Shown here: positions 15,944-24,272 of the stretch, one piece after another | Numbering within the stretch: the stretch's first letter is position 1 | How the letters are laid out: every line of letters starts with the position of its first letter | Source: a virus | DNA: 24,272 bases | IMG/VR virus record: IMGVR_UViG_3300032296_004068 | Coordinates: 1 to 24,272 of that record | Strand: one strand, 5' to 3' | Notes under the pieces: model-generated | The model's input: only the letters and a program-made list of their open reading frames with translations | Databases searched by the model: none | What the model was told of the DNA's origin: nothing | Position numbers and translations under genes: made by a program

Positions 15944-18900
15944 ATGGGGAATTCCTATAGAATTAGAACGGAACTAGGTGTAAACAAGACAATAAATGTA
16001 AACCTTGAACAAGATTTCGAATTTTTAGAAATTCTATCTTTACAACTATTACAAGAAGACATTTATATTAGGGCATGTTCTGATTACGGAGTATTAGTCG
16101 GTAGAGTCACTGCTAATAATGGTCTCGGGATACCAAATGCGAGAGTCTCGGTATTCATTCCTATAGAGATATTAGACGAATCCAATCCCATTATATCGAG
16201 CATTTATCCTTATAAATCTCCGACCGATATTAATGAAGATGGTTTTAGATATAATCTTCTACCATACGAAAAGTCCTATTCAACTCACTCAGCAACAGGA
16301 ACCCTGCCAACTCGTTTGGATGTTCTAACAGGAAATACAGCGATTGAAATTTACGACAAATATTATAAGTTCACCGCAAAAACAAACGAAAGTGGTGACT
16401 ATATGATTATGGGAGTTCCGTTAGGTGAACAAACAATTGTGATGGATGTTGACTTATCCGATATTGGTGAGTTTTCATTGACTCCGCAAGATTTAATAAG
16501 AATGGGTTTAGCAACAGAAGCTCAAGTTGCTGGTAATAGATTTAGAACCTCATCAGACTTAAGTTCCTTACCGCAAATTGTTAATAACACAAAAGTGGTT
16601 GATATTGTCCCTTTGTGGGGTGACCCAACTCTTTGTGATATTGCAATCAACAGATTAGATTTCGATTTAAGAGATGATGCAAATATTGACATACAACCTA
16701 CGGCTGTTTTCATGGGTTCTATGTTTTCAACTCCTGAAAAATATAGGTTAAGGCCACCAACTACGGTTGGGGGTTTCTCTGTTGGTGGATGTAAACCAAG
16801 AGATGATATGGGAAATCTCTGTGATTTACAAGCGGGGCCAGGACAAATATTAGCAATAAGACAGACTATTCAACAAGATTCAGATGGAAATCCAATATTG
16901 GAACAATATGAATTAGAACAGAATGGAAATGTTATCGATGGTAACGGTACTTGGTTAGTTGAAATGCCAATGAATTTGGACTATTATGTGACAAATGAGT
17001 TCGGGGAAAAAGTATTGTCGAATGACCCTACAATAGGAATACCAACTAAAGCAAAGTATAGATTCAAAATAAAATGGCAACAACCCAACACTTTGACTGA
17101 ACAAACTAGAAGACCATATTATCTAGTACCTAATGTAAGGGAGTTTGGTTGGACAGGTAGTACTACAGACCCGAATACAACTTCAGTGAGCCAACAACAA
17201 AAAGACCAATTACAAAGCTCATATTATTTCGGATTAGATTGGAGTGGATACACAAAGGGAATAACAAATAATTCCTTAAAAAACAGAAAACTCAATGAAA
17301 TTATAGATTGTCAAGACACATTTTTCCAATTTGATTTTAATAGGGTTTACACAGTTGCGAGTCTAATTGACCAATACAAAAAAGGTAATAATCGAGGAAG
17401 ATTTATAGGTGTCAAAGAGATTGATGATGATGAATGTGCAACCACTGTGAATAAGTTTCCCGTAAATGACGGTGTTAGAAACTTCGATTTAATTTACTTT
17501 CTTTTTTCTATACTTTTTACATTTGTACAACTCATAGGGACTCCCTTAATCATAATTTTTCACATTGTTGCATTCTTGTGGAATAACTTTGCCACAGTTT
17601 TACTACCAATTTTAATTGGTTTATTTTCATTTTTGGCTTACAATGCTTTTGCCGAAGCCGCAGCAAGTTTCCCTGCTTTAGGTTTGATTATACCCGCAGT
17701 AGCAAGAGGAATCTTTCTCATTATTCTTGTAATTCTTATGATTAAGAATTTTAGTACAATAACCAGAAAGAAGTTTGGGAGGATAAAATTTGGTATGATA
17801 ACATATCCTGATTGTGAATCATGTGAATGTCCCCCTGACGTACTTTCAGATGAGGGAGGTTCTACTCCTTCGGGTATTCTTACACCATTTGCAAGTAACG
17901 GATTATATTTTGAAAGAATAAAACCTCAAATTGGAGGTTTAGTACCGAATGCAGATTCTGAAGAGCATGACATTTATGCAAATTCATGGGCAATTGCTAT
18001 GGGAACTAGAGACGGGGACAAAACTCAAAACTCTGTCTATAAAAGCACGGAAACTACTGAATATAGATTGATTGAGGGTAACAATAAATATTTTGCGGTT
18101 TCATTTGACGTTCCGATGGGAGAACGAATCAATCTATTCAATTTGAGAAGTTCATACTTCAACAACTTGAATAAAATAAGTGTAAGTTTCGACTATAAAC
18201 AGAATAACTCACAACATTTTGATAACACGTTAACCGTAATAACAAACCGAACATTCGACTCAGGGACAATATTAACTTTCGTAAGTCCTGAAACAACACA
18301 AGATGAGAATTACTTATTTGTGTCCGCAACAACAGAGTTCGGAGAAGTTCAAGGAATTACAGGAACTCCATTGAACCCTTCACAAAGTGTCTTAACTGTT
18401 AATTATGCAACTTCACAATCAGTAAACAGCCAAGTCACTTATACTTTGAATACAGGTTCGACAATCTCAAGATGTAAGTTTCCCGCCGACCTTGAATACT
18501 ACCAAGTGATAACGGGTATTACAATAAGTGAAGCATCGAAAATTTGGAACCCTAATTCAAGTAATACAATACCCAATATATTAACATCATCAACTTTAAT
18601 TCATTACAATGAAAAAAGGGGTGGATGGGGTAGGTGGCAAGACGTAAGTTTCAAAACTCAAAATGTTTTCGAAGATTTTGATAGTCAATACATACTAATA
18701 TTACAACGTGGGGTGGACCCCTATTCTCCAAAATTTGATAATAAATTTGGAATAGGAAGAATTTTAGGATTAACTAATCCAAATGATTTTGTAATTACAG
18801 CGTCTACAAGAATTAATTTTCCAATTCGAGCGGTTACGAGCTCATCTATATCAGTACAAAATCACACCGTTCAATCCGAAATATTCAATCAGTCCCATTT

Positions 18901-20791
18901 CTTCGTTGCTGGTATCGGATATTCCTCATATACTACCTCAAATGTTGGTTATTATGGTAAATTAGATGCTCAAAATTTAGTTAGTAGGACAGTTCGAAAT
19001 GGAAACAGAGTACAATCAAGTCAGTTTAACTTAGCGTATACCTCATCTAGTAATACTCCACAAAAATATTCGGCGTCAGAAGATTTATCTGGTGGTGATT
19101 ATTATTTTATGAATGCAACAGATGGTGAAAGGTCGAAACCTAGTGAAATCAATTCAATTTATTATTCCCCGAGTTTACTACCACAATTTACCGCATCTCC
19201 ACTTAACATGGTCACAAAAACCTTGAATGTTATGAGAACTGATAGGTTACCATCATCTGATTATTTGGACAGTTCTGCGTGGACTTATCAACCTGCTCTT
19301 TTACAACAAAATATTGGTTTTGCGACATACGTCATAAATGCGGATGATGATAATATTAGTTCCGAGGCTTATGGGAGTGGTGCAAGCACCGTAACTCCTG
19401 ACTTGGAAAACCAAGTAGCCAGTACGAATGTAATTGAAACTTTGGGTGACTGTCAGAAAATGGTAGGTCTCACTTGTTACAGCGGAAATGGTGTAACTTT
19501 CGGAATAAAGGAAAATTGTCAGAGTGAAGATAGAATAGAAAATGGATGTTATATATTCATGGAAAGACCATTACGTGATATTGGAAAAGATATAAGGTCA
19601 TTTGCAGAGTGGAGTTTCAGATTCAGATTTTTTTATGGGTTATGTCGAGGAGTTTTGGGACAAACCTTCACAAATAATTGGGTTAATGGAACTTTATACG
19701 CATTTCCAATTCAAGTTAATACATATTTTGACAAAAAAAACCAACCGTTACCTCCTATCTTCTGTAAAGATTTGGTGTATTTTGATTCTAGCTCAAATAA
19801 TTTTTATTATAGAAGTTCCCCATATTTGAGTGGAAGCACTAAACCTTTTATTGGAATACCGGCACCACAGCCGCAAGACCCAAAAAATCTATTAAATAAA
19901 AGAAATCTCTTGTTCCCAACAACAATTGCAAATCTCGGAATGAAAGATTCCTTTTATAATGAAATAGTTTTAGACCCAAGTGTTGGTGGATATATCATGA
20001 GAGGCTTAGATTCGACAAGTTATGGAGACACATCGGATTTGGTAAATTTATTTGTTATTTCTAGAATAACAGATGAAAAATTCATGCAACAATTATTTGC
20101 AGTTCTCAATAAAAATAATTCATTGGACCAATTATTTTCTAGACCTGAAAAAAGAGTTGATGGGGACTTGGCTCAATTGATGTCTATAAATTCGGAAATT
20201 GGAGTCATAAAATTTTCACCAGAGTTTTATCAATCATCAGGTTTACCTGGTGACCCAGTCACTATACTAGCACCACAAGGGAATCTAAAATATCCGACTA
20301 TGGCCGTATGGTTTTCTTCAACGACCCAAGATTTACAATTCAAAGACTTTATGAGTCCAGGAAGAATTGATTTCAGAAGTGCAAACGGAACACTTTTTCC
20401 ATTCAATTATGGGATTAAATCACAAATCGTTCCCATGTATAAGTGGCAATCAAAATTTGCGGCACAAAGTGTTCAAGGGGTAATTTTTGGAAGTGAACTA
20501 AATAATTGGGCTACTGACTTAAGCGACATTGTTCAGGGAAGACTATATCAAGGTTTGGATAGATTGACGAGTGCAGACCCAACATATTTTTATAGTACCA
20601 CTTCCCCAACGAATACTGATATATACCAAAGAGGTTATATTTTTAGTGTTGACTCACAAGGAAATTATACAACAATAGGAGCACCAAAGAATCCATTTAT
20701 AGTTGGGGCACCGAACCATTTTTATTTCGGATTAATAAAAGGGGAATCTGCTTTAGATAAATTTAAAACAAAGTATCTGCCAAATGAATAA
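15944..20791 (+). CDS. Giant baseplate-region protein with an Ig-like domain and a membrane-like segment
   Basis: The 1615-residue product follows gp6, the place of gp7 in T4, but no gp7 motif is recognised. Residues about 48-175 resemble a carboxypeptidase-regulatory/Ig-like domain (GVLVGRVTANNGLGIPNARV and TNESGDYMIMGVPLGEQTIVMDV), apparently with an inserted segment at about 74-140. At about 515-600 (bases 17486-17740) lie roughly three very hydrophobic helices, including IGTPLIIIFHIVAFLW, FATVLLPILIGLFSFLAY and FLIILVILMI, ending in KNFSTITRKK. A Cys cluster (CESCECPPD) follows. The remaining ~1000 residues are beta-rich with Asn, Ser and Thr stretches, as in wedge or fibre proteins. Hydrophobic segments are not expected in a soluble baseplate component; they suggest membrane contact during injection, or a buried core. 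It overlaps the next gene by 8 bases. The virion role is inferred from position and composition. Confidence 0.65.
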   Translation: MGNSYRIRTELGVNKTINVNLEQDFEFLEILSLQLLQEDIYIRACSDYGVLVGRVTANNGLGIPNARVSVFIPIEILDESNPIISSIYPYKSPTDINEDGFRYNLLPYEKSYSTHSATGTLPTRLDVLTGNTAIEIYDKYYKFTAKTNESGDYMIMGVPLGEQTIVMDVDLSDIGEFSLTPQDLIRMGLATEAQVAGNRFRTSSDLSSLPQIVNNTKVVDIVPLWGDPTLCDIAINRLDFDLRDDANIDIQPTAVFMGSMFSTPEKYRLRPPTTVGGFSVGGCKPRDDMGNLCDLQAGPGQILAIRQTIQQDSDGNPILEQYELEQNGNVIDGNGTWLVEMPMNLDYYVTNEFGEKVLSNDPTIGIPTKAKYRFKIKWQQPNTLTEQTRRPYYLVPNVREFGWTGSTTDPNTTSVSQQQKDQLQSSYYFGLDWSGYTKGITNNSLKNRKLNEIIDCQDTFFQFDFNRVYTVASLIDQYKKGNNRGRFIGVKEIDDDECATTVNKFPVNDGVRNFDLIYFLFSILFTFVQLIGTPLIIIFHIVAFLWNNFATVLLPILIGLFSFLAYNAFAEAAASFPALGLIIPAVARGIFLIILVILMIKNFSTITRKKFGRIKFGMITYPDCESCECPPDVLSDEGGSTPSGILTPFASNGLYFERIKPQIGGLVPNADSEEHDIYANSWAIAMGTRDGDKTQNSVYKSTETTEYRLIEGNNKYFAVSFDVPMGERINLFNLRSSYFNNLNKISVSFDYKQNNSQHFDNTLTVITNRTFDSGTILTFVSPETTQDENYLFVSATTEFGEVQGITGTPLNPSQSVLTVNYATSQSVNSQVTYTLNTGSTISRCKFPADLEYYQVITGITISEASKIWNPNSSNTIPNILTSSTLIHYNEKRGGWGRWQDVSFKTQNVFEDFDSQYILILQRGVDPYSPKFDNKFGIGRILGLTNPNDFVITASTRINFPIRAVTSSSISVQNHTVQSEIFNQSHFFVAGIGYSSYTTSNVGYYGKLDAQNLVSRTVRNGNRVQSSQFNLAYTSSSNTPQKYSASEDLSGGDYYFMNATDGERSKPSEINSIYYSPSLLPQFTASPLNMVTKTLNVMRTDRLPSSDYLDSSAWTYQPALLQQNIGFATYVINADDDNISSEAYGSGASTVTPDLENQVASTNVIETLGDCQKMVGLTCYSGNGVTFGIKENCQSEDRIENGCYIFMERPLRDIGKDIRSFAEWSFRFRFFYGLCRGVLGQTFTNNWVNGTLYAFPIQVNTYFDKKNQPLPPIFCKDLVYFDSSSNNFYYRSSPYLSGSTKPFIGIPAPQPQDPKNLLNKRNLLFPTTIANLGMKDSFYNEIVLDPSVGGYIMRGLDSTSYGDTSDLVNLFVISRITDEKFMQQLFAVLNKNNSLDQLFSRPEKRVDGDLAQLMSINSEIGVIKFSPEFYQSSGLPGDPVTILAPQGNLKYPTMAVWFSSTTQDLQFKDFMSPGRIDFRSANGTLFPFNYGIKSQIVPMYKWQSKFAAQSVQGVIFGSELNNWATDLSDIVQGRLYQGLDRLTSADPTYFYSTTSPTNTDIYQRGYIFSVDSQGNYTTIGAPKNPFIVGAPNHFYFGLIKGESALDKFKTKYLPNE

Positions 20792-22475
20792 CGTTACTTT
20801 GATTCCAAGTAGATTGAGATATGCTGCCGCTCCAGCTACTGACCAAGATTTGGATATCACTTTGAATCAAACTCAACAGTTAATGAATGAGTATGCGAGA
20901 AACTCAACTATCAGTTTGGCTCAAGTTTATGATAATGAAAGACAAGGTTGCACTGTTTTCAGACCTACTTTTAAGGTTACCTATCTATATGGAAATGAAA
21001 TAACAGGGACAACTACTTATTTGCCATTTCAGTATAATTTGTATTATGTTGATGCGGTTGAATCCAAAAACTCTAACATTTGGAAAGGGTTTCCACAGTT
21101 CTATGAATTTGATTTTTACAGGTCTGATTTCAGAGATGGTCATTTGGATTACACCGCTAAAAGTGCTTATACCTACAATTGGACATACTATTTAAGTTAC
21201 CCATTTGAGAATAGTCCAAATCAAAAATTATTTACTTCAATCTATTCTATTGGTAGTTGGTTGGCAAAAGATGGAATTCCATTTGTTATAAATAACACAC
21301 AAATAAATGGAAATAGTGTCATCTCTTTCGAATGTATTGCACCGCACGGGTTAATAGTTGGAGAGTTTGTAGAGACATCATTTTCATATAACGGTGCGAA
21401 TTTGTTCGAGGTTTATTCTTTAGGAAATGGATTGGTTGATAGTGATGAATATGTGTTCAACATCCAGAATGTTGGATTTACTGGAAGAACTTTTCTAAAT
21501 GGGTCTACAGGAACATTCAAGAGGGTCATAAATCCTGATAATTTACTAGAAACGACCTCCAAATATTATGTAAGAAAACACAAAATATTGACTGATGTAA
21601 ATGATATGATTGTTACGAAATCAGGATTTGAAAAAAATGTTTTCCTTGAGCAGAAAAAGTTAGAATATAGCTCTATAACACCAAATAATACAACAAGAGT
21701 TGTCCAAAAAACGAGCTCCAACGCCTACAATTTTACTTTAAAATACGATTTAAATTTAGAGGGAATTTTGGATAATCAAAAAAGACCCCTATCACAACTT
21801 TTCTTAACAATAATTTCGAAAGGGTATACGGGATATTTTAATGAACCATCTAATGGAATTGGAATTAAACAAGGTTGGGGATTCAATATAGCGAAAAGTG
21901 CCGATACTTGGTGGTCACAAACAAATTTTGATTCCAATACTAATATTCCTCTTTCGTCATACACCAAAACTAGTGGGGTTACTAAAACATTTTTCTATAG
22001 TTCAGATTTGAAAAAGGATGATTCGATTGACGGAGACTTTTGCGAATGGAATGATTACGAACAACTCGAAAGAGTTGTTTCACCCTATTTCCAAAAAATG
22101 AAATTTAATCAGAATGTTTTCTCAACAACTCCAACACCGAATCCAAATGCACCGGGTTATTACTATCGACCACATTTGGAAATGCAAATAAGAGTTTTTT
22201 CTGATTATATTGAGACGGGTGATGTGGAAAATGTGGATAATATCCCATCATATTCCTATTACTCAAAAACAGATAATCAATTCAGATGGAGAGATTTGTA
22301 TACCTATGGTTTCAAAGATAATTTAGATAGAGGGGTTGATTATCCTTTTTTGAACTCAGCCCATTACCCTTATGAAAACGCGGTATTTAGATTGATACCT
22401 GAAGGCTCAAATTACAATGAGAGACTCACAGGAATAAACTTCCCTGTCAAACCATTAGTAGATGAGTGCGAATAG
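20784..22475 (+). CDS. Hypothetical virion protein (baseplate/tail region)
   Basis: The 563-residue protein is beta-rich and full of aromatic residues (many YY, FY, YW pairs), Asn and Ser. There is no membrane segment, and its two or three cysteines are scattered. The N-terminus MNNVTLIPSRLRYAAAPATDQDLDITLNQTQQLMNEYAR is helical. The middle contains an Ig-like-looking stretch (SVISFECIAPHGLIVGEFVETSFSYNG). The end (FLNSAHYPYENAVFRLIPEGSNYNERLTGINFPVKPLV) suggests a structured C-terminal domain. It overlaps the genes on both sides (8 and 14 bases), so it is translated with them. By order it would be at the place of T4 gp8, but no sequence similarity was recognised. A structural component of the wedge or fibre attachment is the most likely role. 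Confidence 0.6.
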   Translation: MNNVTLIPSRLRYAAAPATDQDLDITLNQTQQLMNEYARNSTISLAQVYDNERQGCTVFRPTFKVTYLYGNEITGTTTYLPFQYNLYYVDAVESKNSNIWKGFPQFYEFDFYRSDFRDGHLDYTAKSAYTYNWTYYLSYPFENSPNQKLFTSIYSIGSWLAKDGIPFVINNTQINGNSVISFECIAPHGLIVGEFVETSFSYNGANLFEVYSLGNGLVDSDEYVFNIQNVGFTGRTFLNGSTGTFKRVINPDNLLETTSKYYVRKHKILTDVNDMIVTKSGFEKNVFLEQKKLEYSSITPNNTTRVVQKTSSNAYNFTLKYDLNLEGILDNQKRPLSQLFLTIISKGYTGYFNEPSNGIGIKQGWGFNIAKSADTWWSQTNFDSNTNIPLSSYTKTSGVTKTFFYSSDLKKDDSIDGDFCEWNDYEQLERVVSPYFQKMKFNQNVFSTTPTPNPNAPGYYYRPHLEMQIRVFSDYIETGDVENVDNIPSYSYYSKTDNQFRWRDLYTYGFKDNLDRGVDYPFLNSAHYPYENAVFRLIPEGSNYNERLTGINFPVKPLVDECE

Positions 22476-23262
22476 TTTTAAAATAGTTCCGAACGCTCAA
22501 GATAAATCCTTGACTATTCCTGTAGAATTAACATGGGATTATTTGGGTATTGACCAAAGTATAGAACTTTATGAGGAGCAGATTATTACAGAAGTAATTG
22601 GTGTCGGTAGAGATTTCGAAGTTTCTAGATTTGCTAATCAACCTTACACTGGTTTAACTAATGTTGTAACAGAGTTAAATTATGAATTTTTCTTTTTTTC
22701 GGGCACAGCATTAAGTTCACAAACAAATTGGCAAGTAAGTTATCTCGGTGAGGGATTTAGCCCTCAAGATGTATATTATTTCAATAATAATTTTGCTAAC
22801 TCGTTTTTCAAATTAGACTTTTATGATTCAAGAGATGAGAAAAAACAAATTAATTATATAACCGCAATAATCCCAACACAACAGGGATTGAAGATGAATA
22901 CAATGATGCAAAGAACTCCTGTCGAAATAAAAAAACCAAAGTTTGTTTTGGATTATGTTGGGGACAAGGAAGGTTTTTTTCTTTATTGGTTAAAGAAAAG
23001 AGAATTTTTAAATATAGATACATTCTATATGACCGCGAAGTTCTACAATGCCGAAACAGGTAGGTTTACAAAAATGATGAATAGGGGACAATATACTTTG
23101 ACAGGTAGTCCTTATACTTTCGACGGACCAAGTTATTTTTATTATTATGTAAAATTCGACTACCCAACGCAAACATATCAGATACTTGATTACAATCTAC
23201 AAAGGGTAGGTGCACCAACAACGCCCATAAAATGGTATGAATATGTTAATCCTCCTCTATGA
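22462..23262 (+). CDS. Hypothetical virion protein (baseplate/tail region)
   Basis: The 266-residue protein has no recognised family. It has a beta-rich composition with many aromatic residues. The N-terminus (FKIVPNAQDKSLTIPVELTWDYLGIDQSIELYEEQIITEVIG) is followed by beta strands in NVVTELNYEFFFFSGTAL and a C-terminal region with FYNAETGRFTKMMNRGQYTLTGSPYTFDGPSYFYYYVKFDYP. The start overlaps the previous gene by 14 bases and the stop overlaps the next start by 4 (ATGA). It therefore belongs to one translational run with its neighbours and is probably a virion component made in a fixed ratio with them. No membrane segment, signal peptide or zinc site is visible. Confidence 0.6.
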   Translation: MSANSFKIVPNAQDKSLTIPVELTWDYLGIDQSIELYEEQIITEVIGVGRDFEVSRFANQPYTGLTNVVTELNYEFFFFSGTALSSQTNWQVSYLGEGFSPQDVYYFNNNFANSFFKLDFYDSRDEKKQINYITAIIPTQQGLKMNTMMQRTPVEIKKPKFVLDYVGDKEGFFLYWLKKREFLNIDTFYMTAKFYNAETGRFTKMMNRGQYTLTGSPYTFDGPSYFYYYVKFDYPTQTYQILDYNLQRVGAPTTPIKWYEYVNPPL

Positions 23263-24272
23263 CAGATTATTATAACATTATAATATCACCTGAAACAATC
23301 AAGGGCGACTTAAAAGACTTCAACTATAACGGAACGGAGGTTGGGTATTATGTTCCAATGTCCACTTTATTGTCTTCAGGACCTAATGGAACATCACCAT
23401 TGACAGGACTTACAATCCCTATCTTATTGAAACAAAGTGCCTTGGATGCGGGATATTACACACCATTTGATGGAGCTGTTTTACAAAAAGATGTGGTTGT
23501 CAACTTTATATTTTCATCAACCACAAGCTCACCTTATAGATATTACCTATATAATACTTCGAGTGAGTTTCAAAAATTTTTAGAACTCTCGAGTTATTCT
23601 GTTAATTGGGGGGACGGAACAGTTCAATCTCTAACAAGTTATACTCCAAACTTCATTTTTCATGATTACCCTGTTGCAAACAAAGAATATAAAATAACCT
23701 TAACACAGATTAACCCATGGGGAACCACAGTAGTTGAAAAAAATGTTACAACTCCTTTTACCAATATCATACCTTCAAATCCAAATGGAACTGCGTTTTT
23801 CGTTTCTAATAATGGTAGTTGGTCAGCAACACCAATAAGTTACAATTACATTTTTTCGGGGGATGCGGTTAATGTGGTATCTGCTCAAACATCCAATAAC
23901 TATGTTTCGGTCCCATTTACGATATCAGGACTCACAAAATCAAGGATAACTGAACTGAAACTATATGGAACACCTCCATACAAGATAGGGGTTCCCGTTA
24001 TTAGTAATGGACAGATATGGGGTGCTGTAAATAGTATTGGTGTCAATGCCACAGGTTACACAATACAAGGAGTTGACTTTTTTGATTTCAAAGACGGGAC
24101 TACAATATATTTCCAACAATCATCGGGACTTACTGAATTTAATTTAACCGCAGAACCCATAACTAAAGATGAAGCGCTTTTGAAGGTAATGGACCAACCT
24201 CAAATTCAAACGGATGTATTCGTTGAGAGAGGAAAACTCAGCGCATACGAGAGAATTCAAAGATTGGGAGAA
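23259..24272 (+). CDS. Virion protein with a PKD-like domain (3' partial)
   Basis: The frame starts at ATG 23259, overlapping the previous stop by 4 bases, and stays open to the right edge (338 residues seen). Residues about 110-165 resemble a PKD-type immunoglobulin domain: SVNWGDGTVQSLTS carries the WGDG signature (117-120), followed by FIFHDYPVANKEYKITLTQINPWGTTVV. Later beta-rich sequence ends in a charged region (VMDQPQIQTDVFVERGKLSAYERIQRLGE). It has many Ser, Asn and Thr residues and no membrane segment. PKD and similar Ig-like domains in phage tail proteins are often placed on the outer surface, where they can bind glycans. A wedge-fibre connector or decoration role is an inference. 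The rest of the gene lies outside the window. Confidence 0.7.
   Translation, partial: MTDYYNIIISPETIKGDLKDFNYNGTEVGYYVPMSTLLSSGPNGTSPLTGLTIPILLKQSALDAGYYTPFDGAVLQKDVVVNFIFSSTTSSPYRYYLYNTSSEFQKFLELSSYSVNWGDGTVQSLTSYTPNFIFHDYPVANKEYKITLTQINPWGTTVVEKNVTTPFTNIIPSNPNGTAFFVSNNGSWSATPISYNYIFSGDAVNVVSAQTSNNYVSVPFTISGLTKSRITELKLYGTPPYKIGVPVISNGQIWGAVNSIGVNATGYTIQGVDFFDFKDGTTIYFQQSSGLTEFNLTAEPITKDEALLKVMDQPQIQTDVFVERGKLSAYERIQRLGE

Noticed and set aside
15944-20791. Calling the 1615-residue protein the tape measure because of its hydrophobic segment
   Set aside because: It lacks long helical/coiled-coil repeats typical of tape measures, is mostly beta-rich with an Ig-like N-terminus, and lies directly after gp6 in the baseplate cluster.

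Overview
The window is a piece of a tailed phage genome of the T4-like (contractile-tail) kind. All 18 genes lie on the + strand, tightly packed, and both ends of the window cut through a gene. Named T4 counterparts can be recognised by their motifs: gp32 (single-stranded DNA-binding protein), UvsX (recombinase), the RNase H / 5'-3' exonuclease, gp41 (replicative helicase), gp25 and gp6 (baseplate wedge). The DNA is clearly AT-rich. Good Shine-Dalgarno sequences are nearly absent, and several genes are instead preceded by A-rich leaders ending in runs of A. One small gene encodes a protein of a type (DUF5522) that I associate with Bacteroidota. Together these suggest a phage of a Bacteroidota host, probably a flavobacterium. 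The host call is inference.

Layout. (1) 1-5580: a large virion protein open at the left edge, with a tail-hub-like domain and a C-terminal IPT/TIG-like domain, then two small genes, closed by a strong terminator at 5600-5624. (2) 5682-10678: DNA replication and recombination, in order gp32-like SSB, terminator, small orphan, UvsX, RNase H-type exonuclease, orphan, gp41 helicase. (3) 10812-12668: an adenosylcobalamin-dependent (class II) ribonucleotide reductase with its own terminator. (4) 12759-13515: an inserted-looking unit of an HNH homing-type endonuclease overlapping a small cysteine-rich DUF5522 protein. (5) 13537-24272: baseplate and tail genes, namely gp25, gp6, a 1615-residue protein with an unexpected central membrane-like segment, two unrecognised virion proteins and a partial protein with a PKD-like domain. 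The last four overlap each other by a few bases.

How it works together. UvsX, gp32, RNase H and gp41 would provide strand exchange, ssDNA coating, primer removal and fork unwinding, as in T4. The reductase would supply deoxynucleotides from host ribonucleotides. The flanking genes build the baseplate. A recurring motif close to TATATTTATAATAAAA sits shortly upstream of seven transcription-unit starts, usually just after a terminator or hairpin, and is my candidate for a phage-specific promoter.

No tRNA gene, CRISPR array, insertion sequence or integrase was seen. No gap between genes exceeds about 135 bases. The observations most worth following up are the membrane-like segment in the baseplate-region protein, the promoter motif, the HNH plus DUF5522 unit, and the loss of all cysteines (hence of the T4-type zinc site) in the gp32 homologue.
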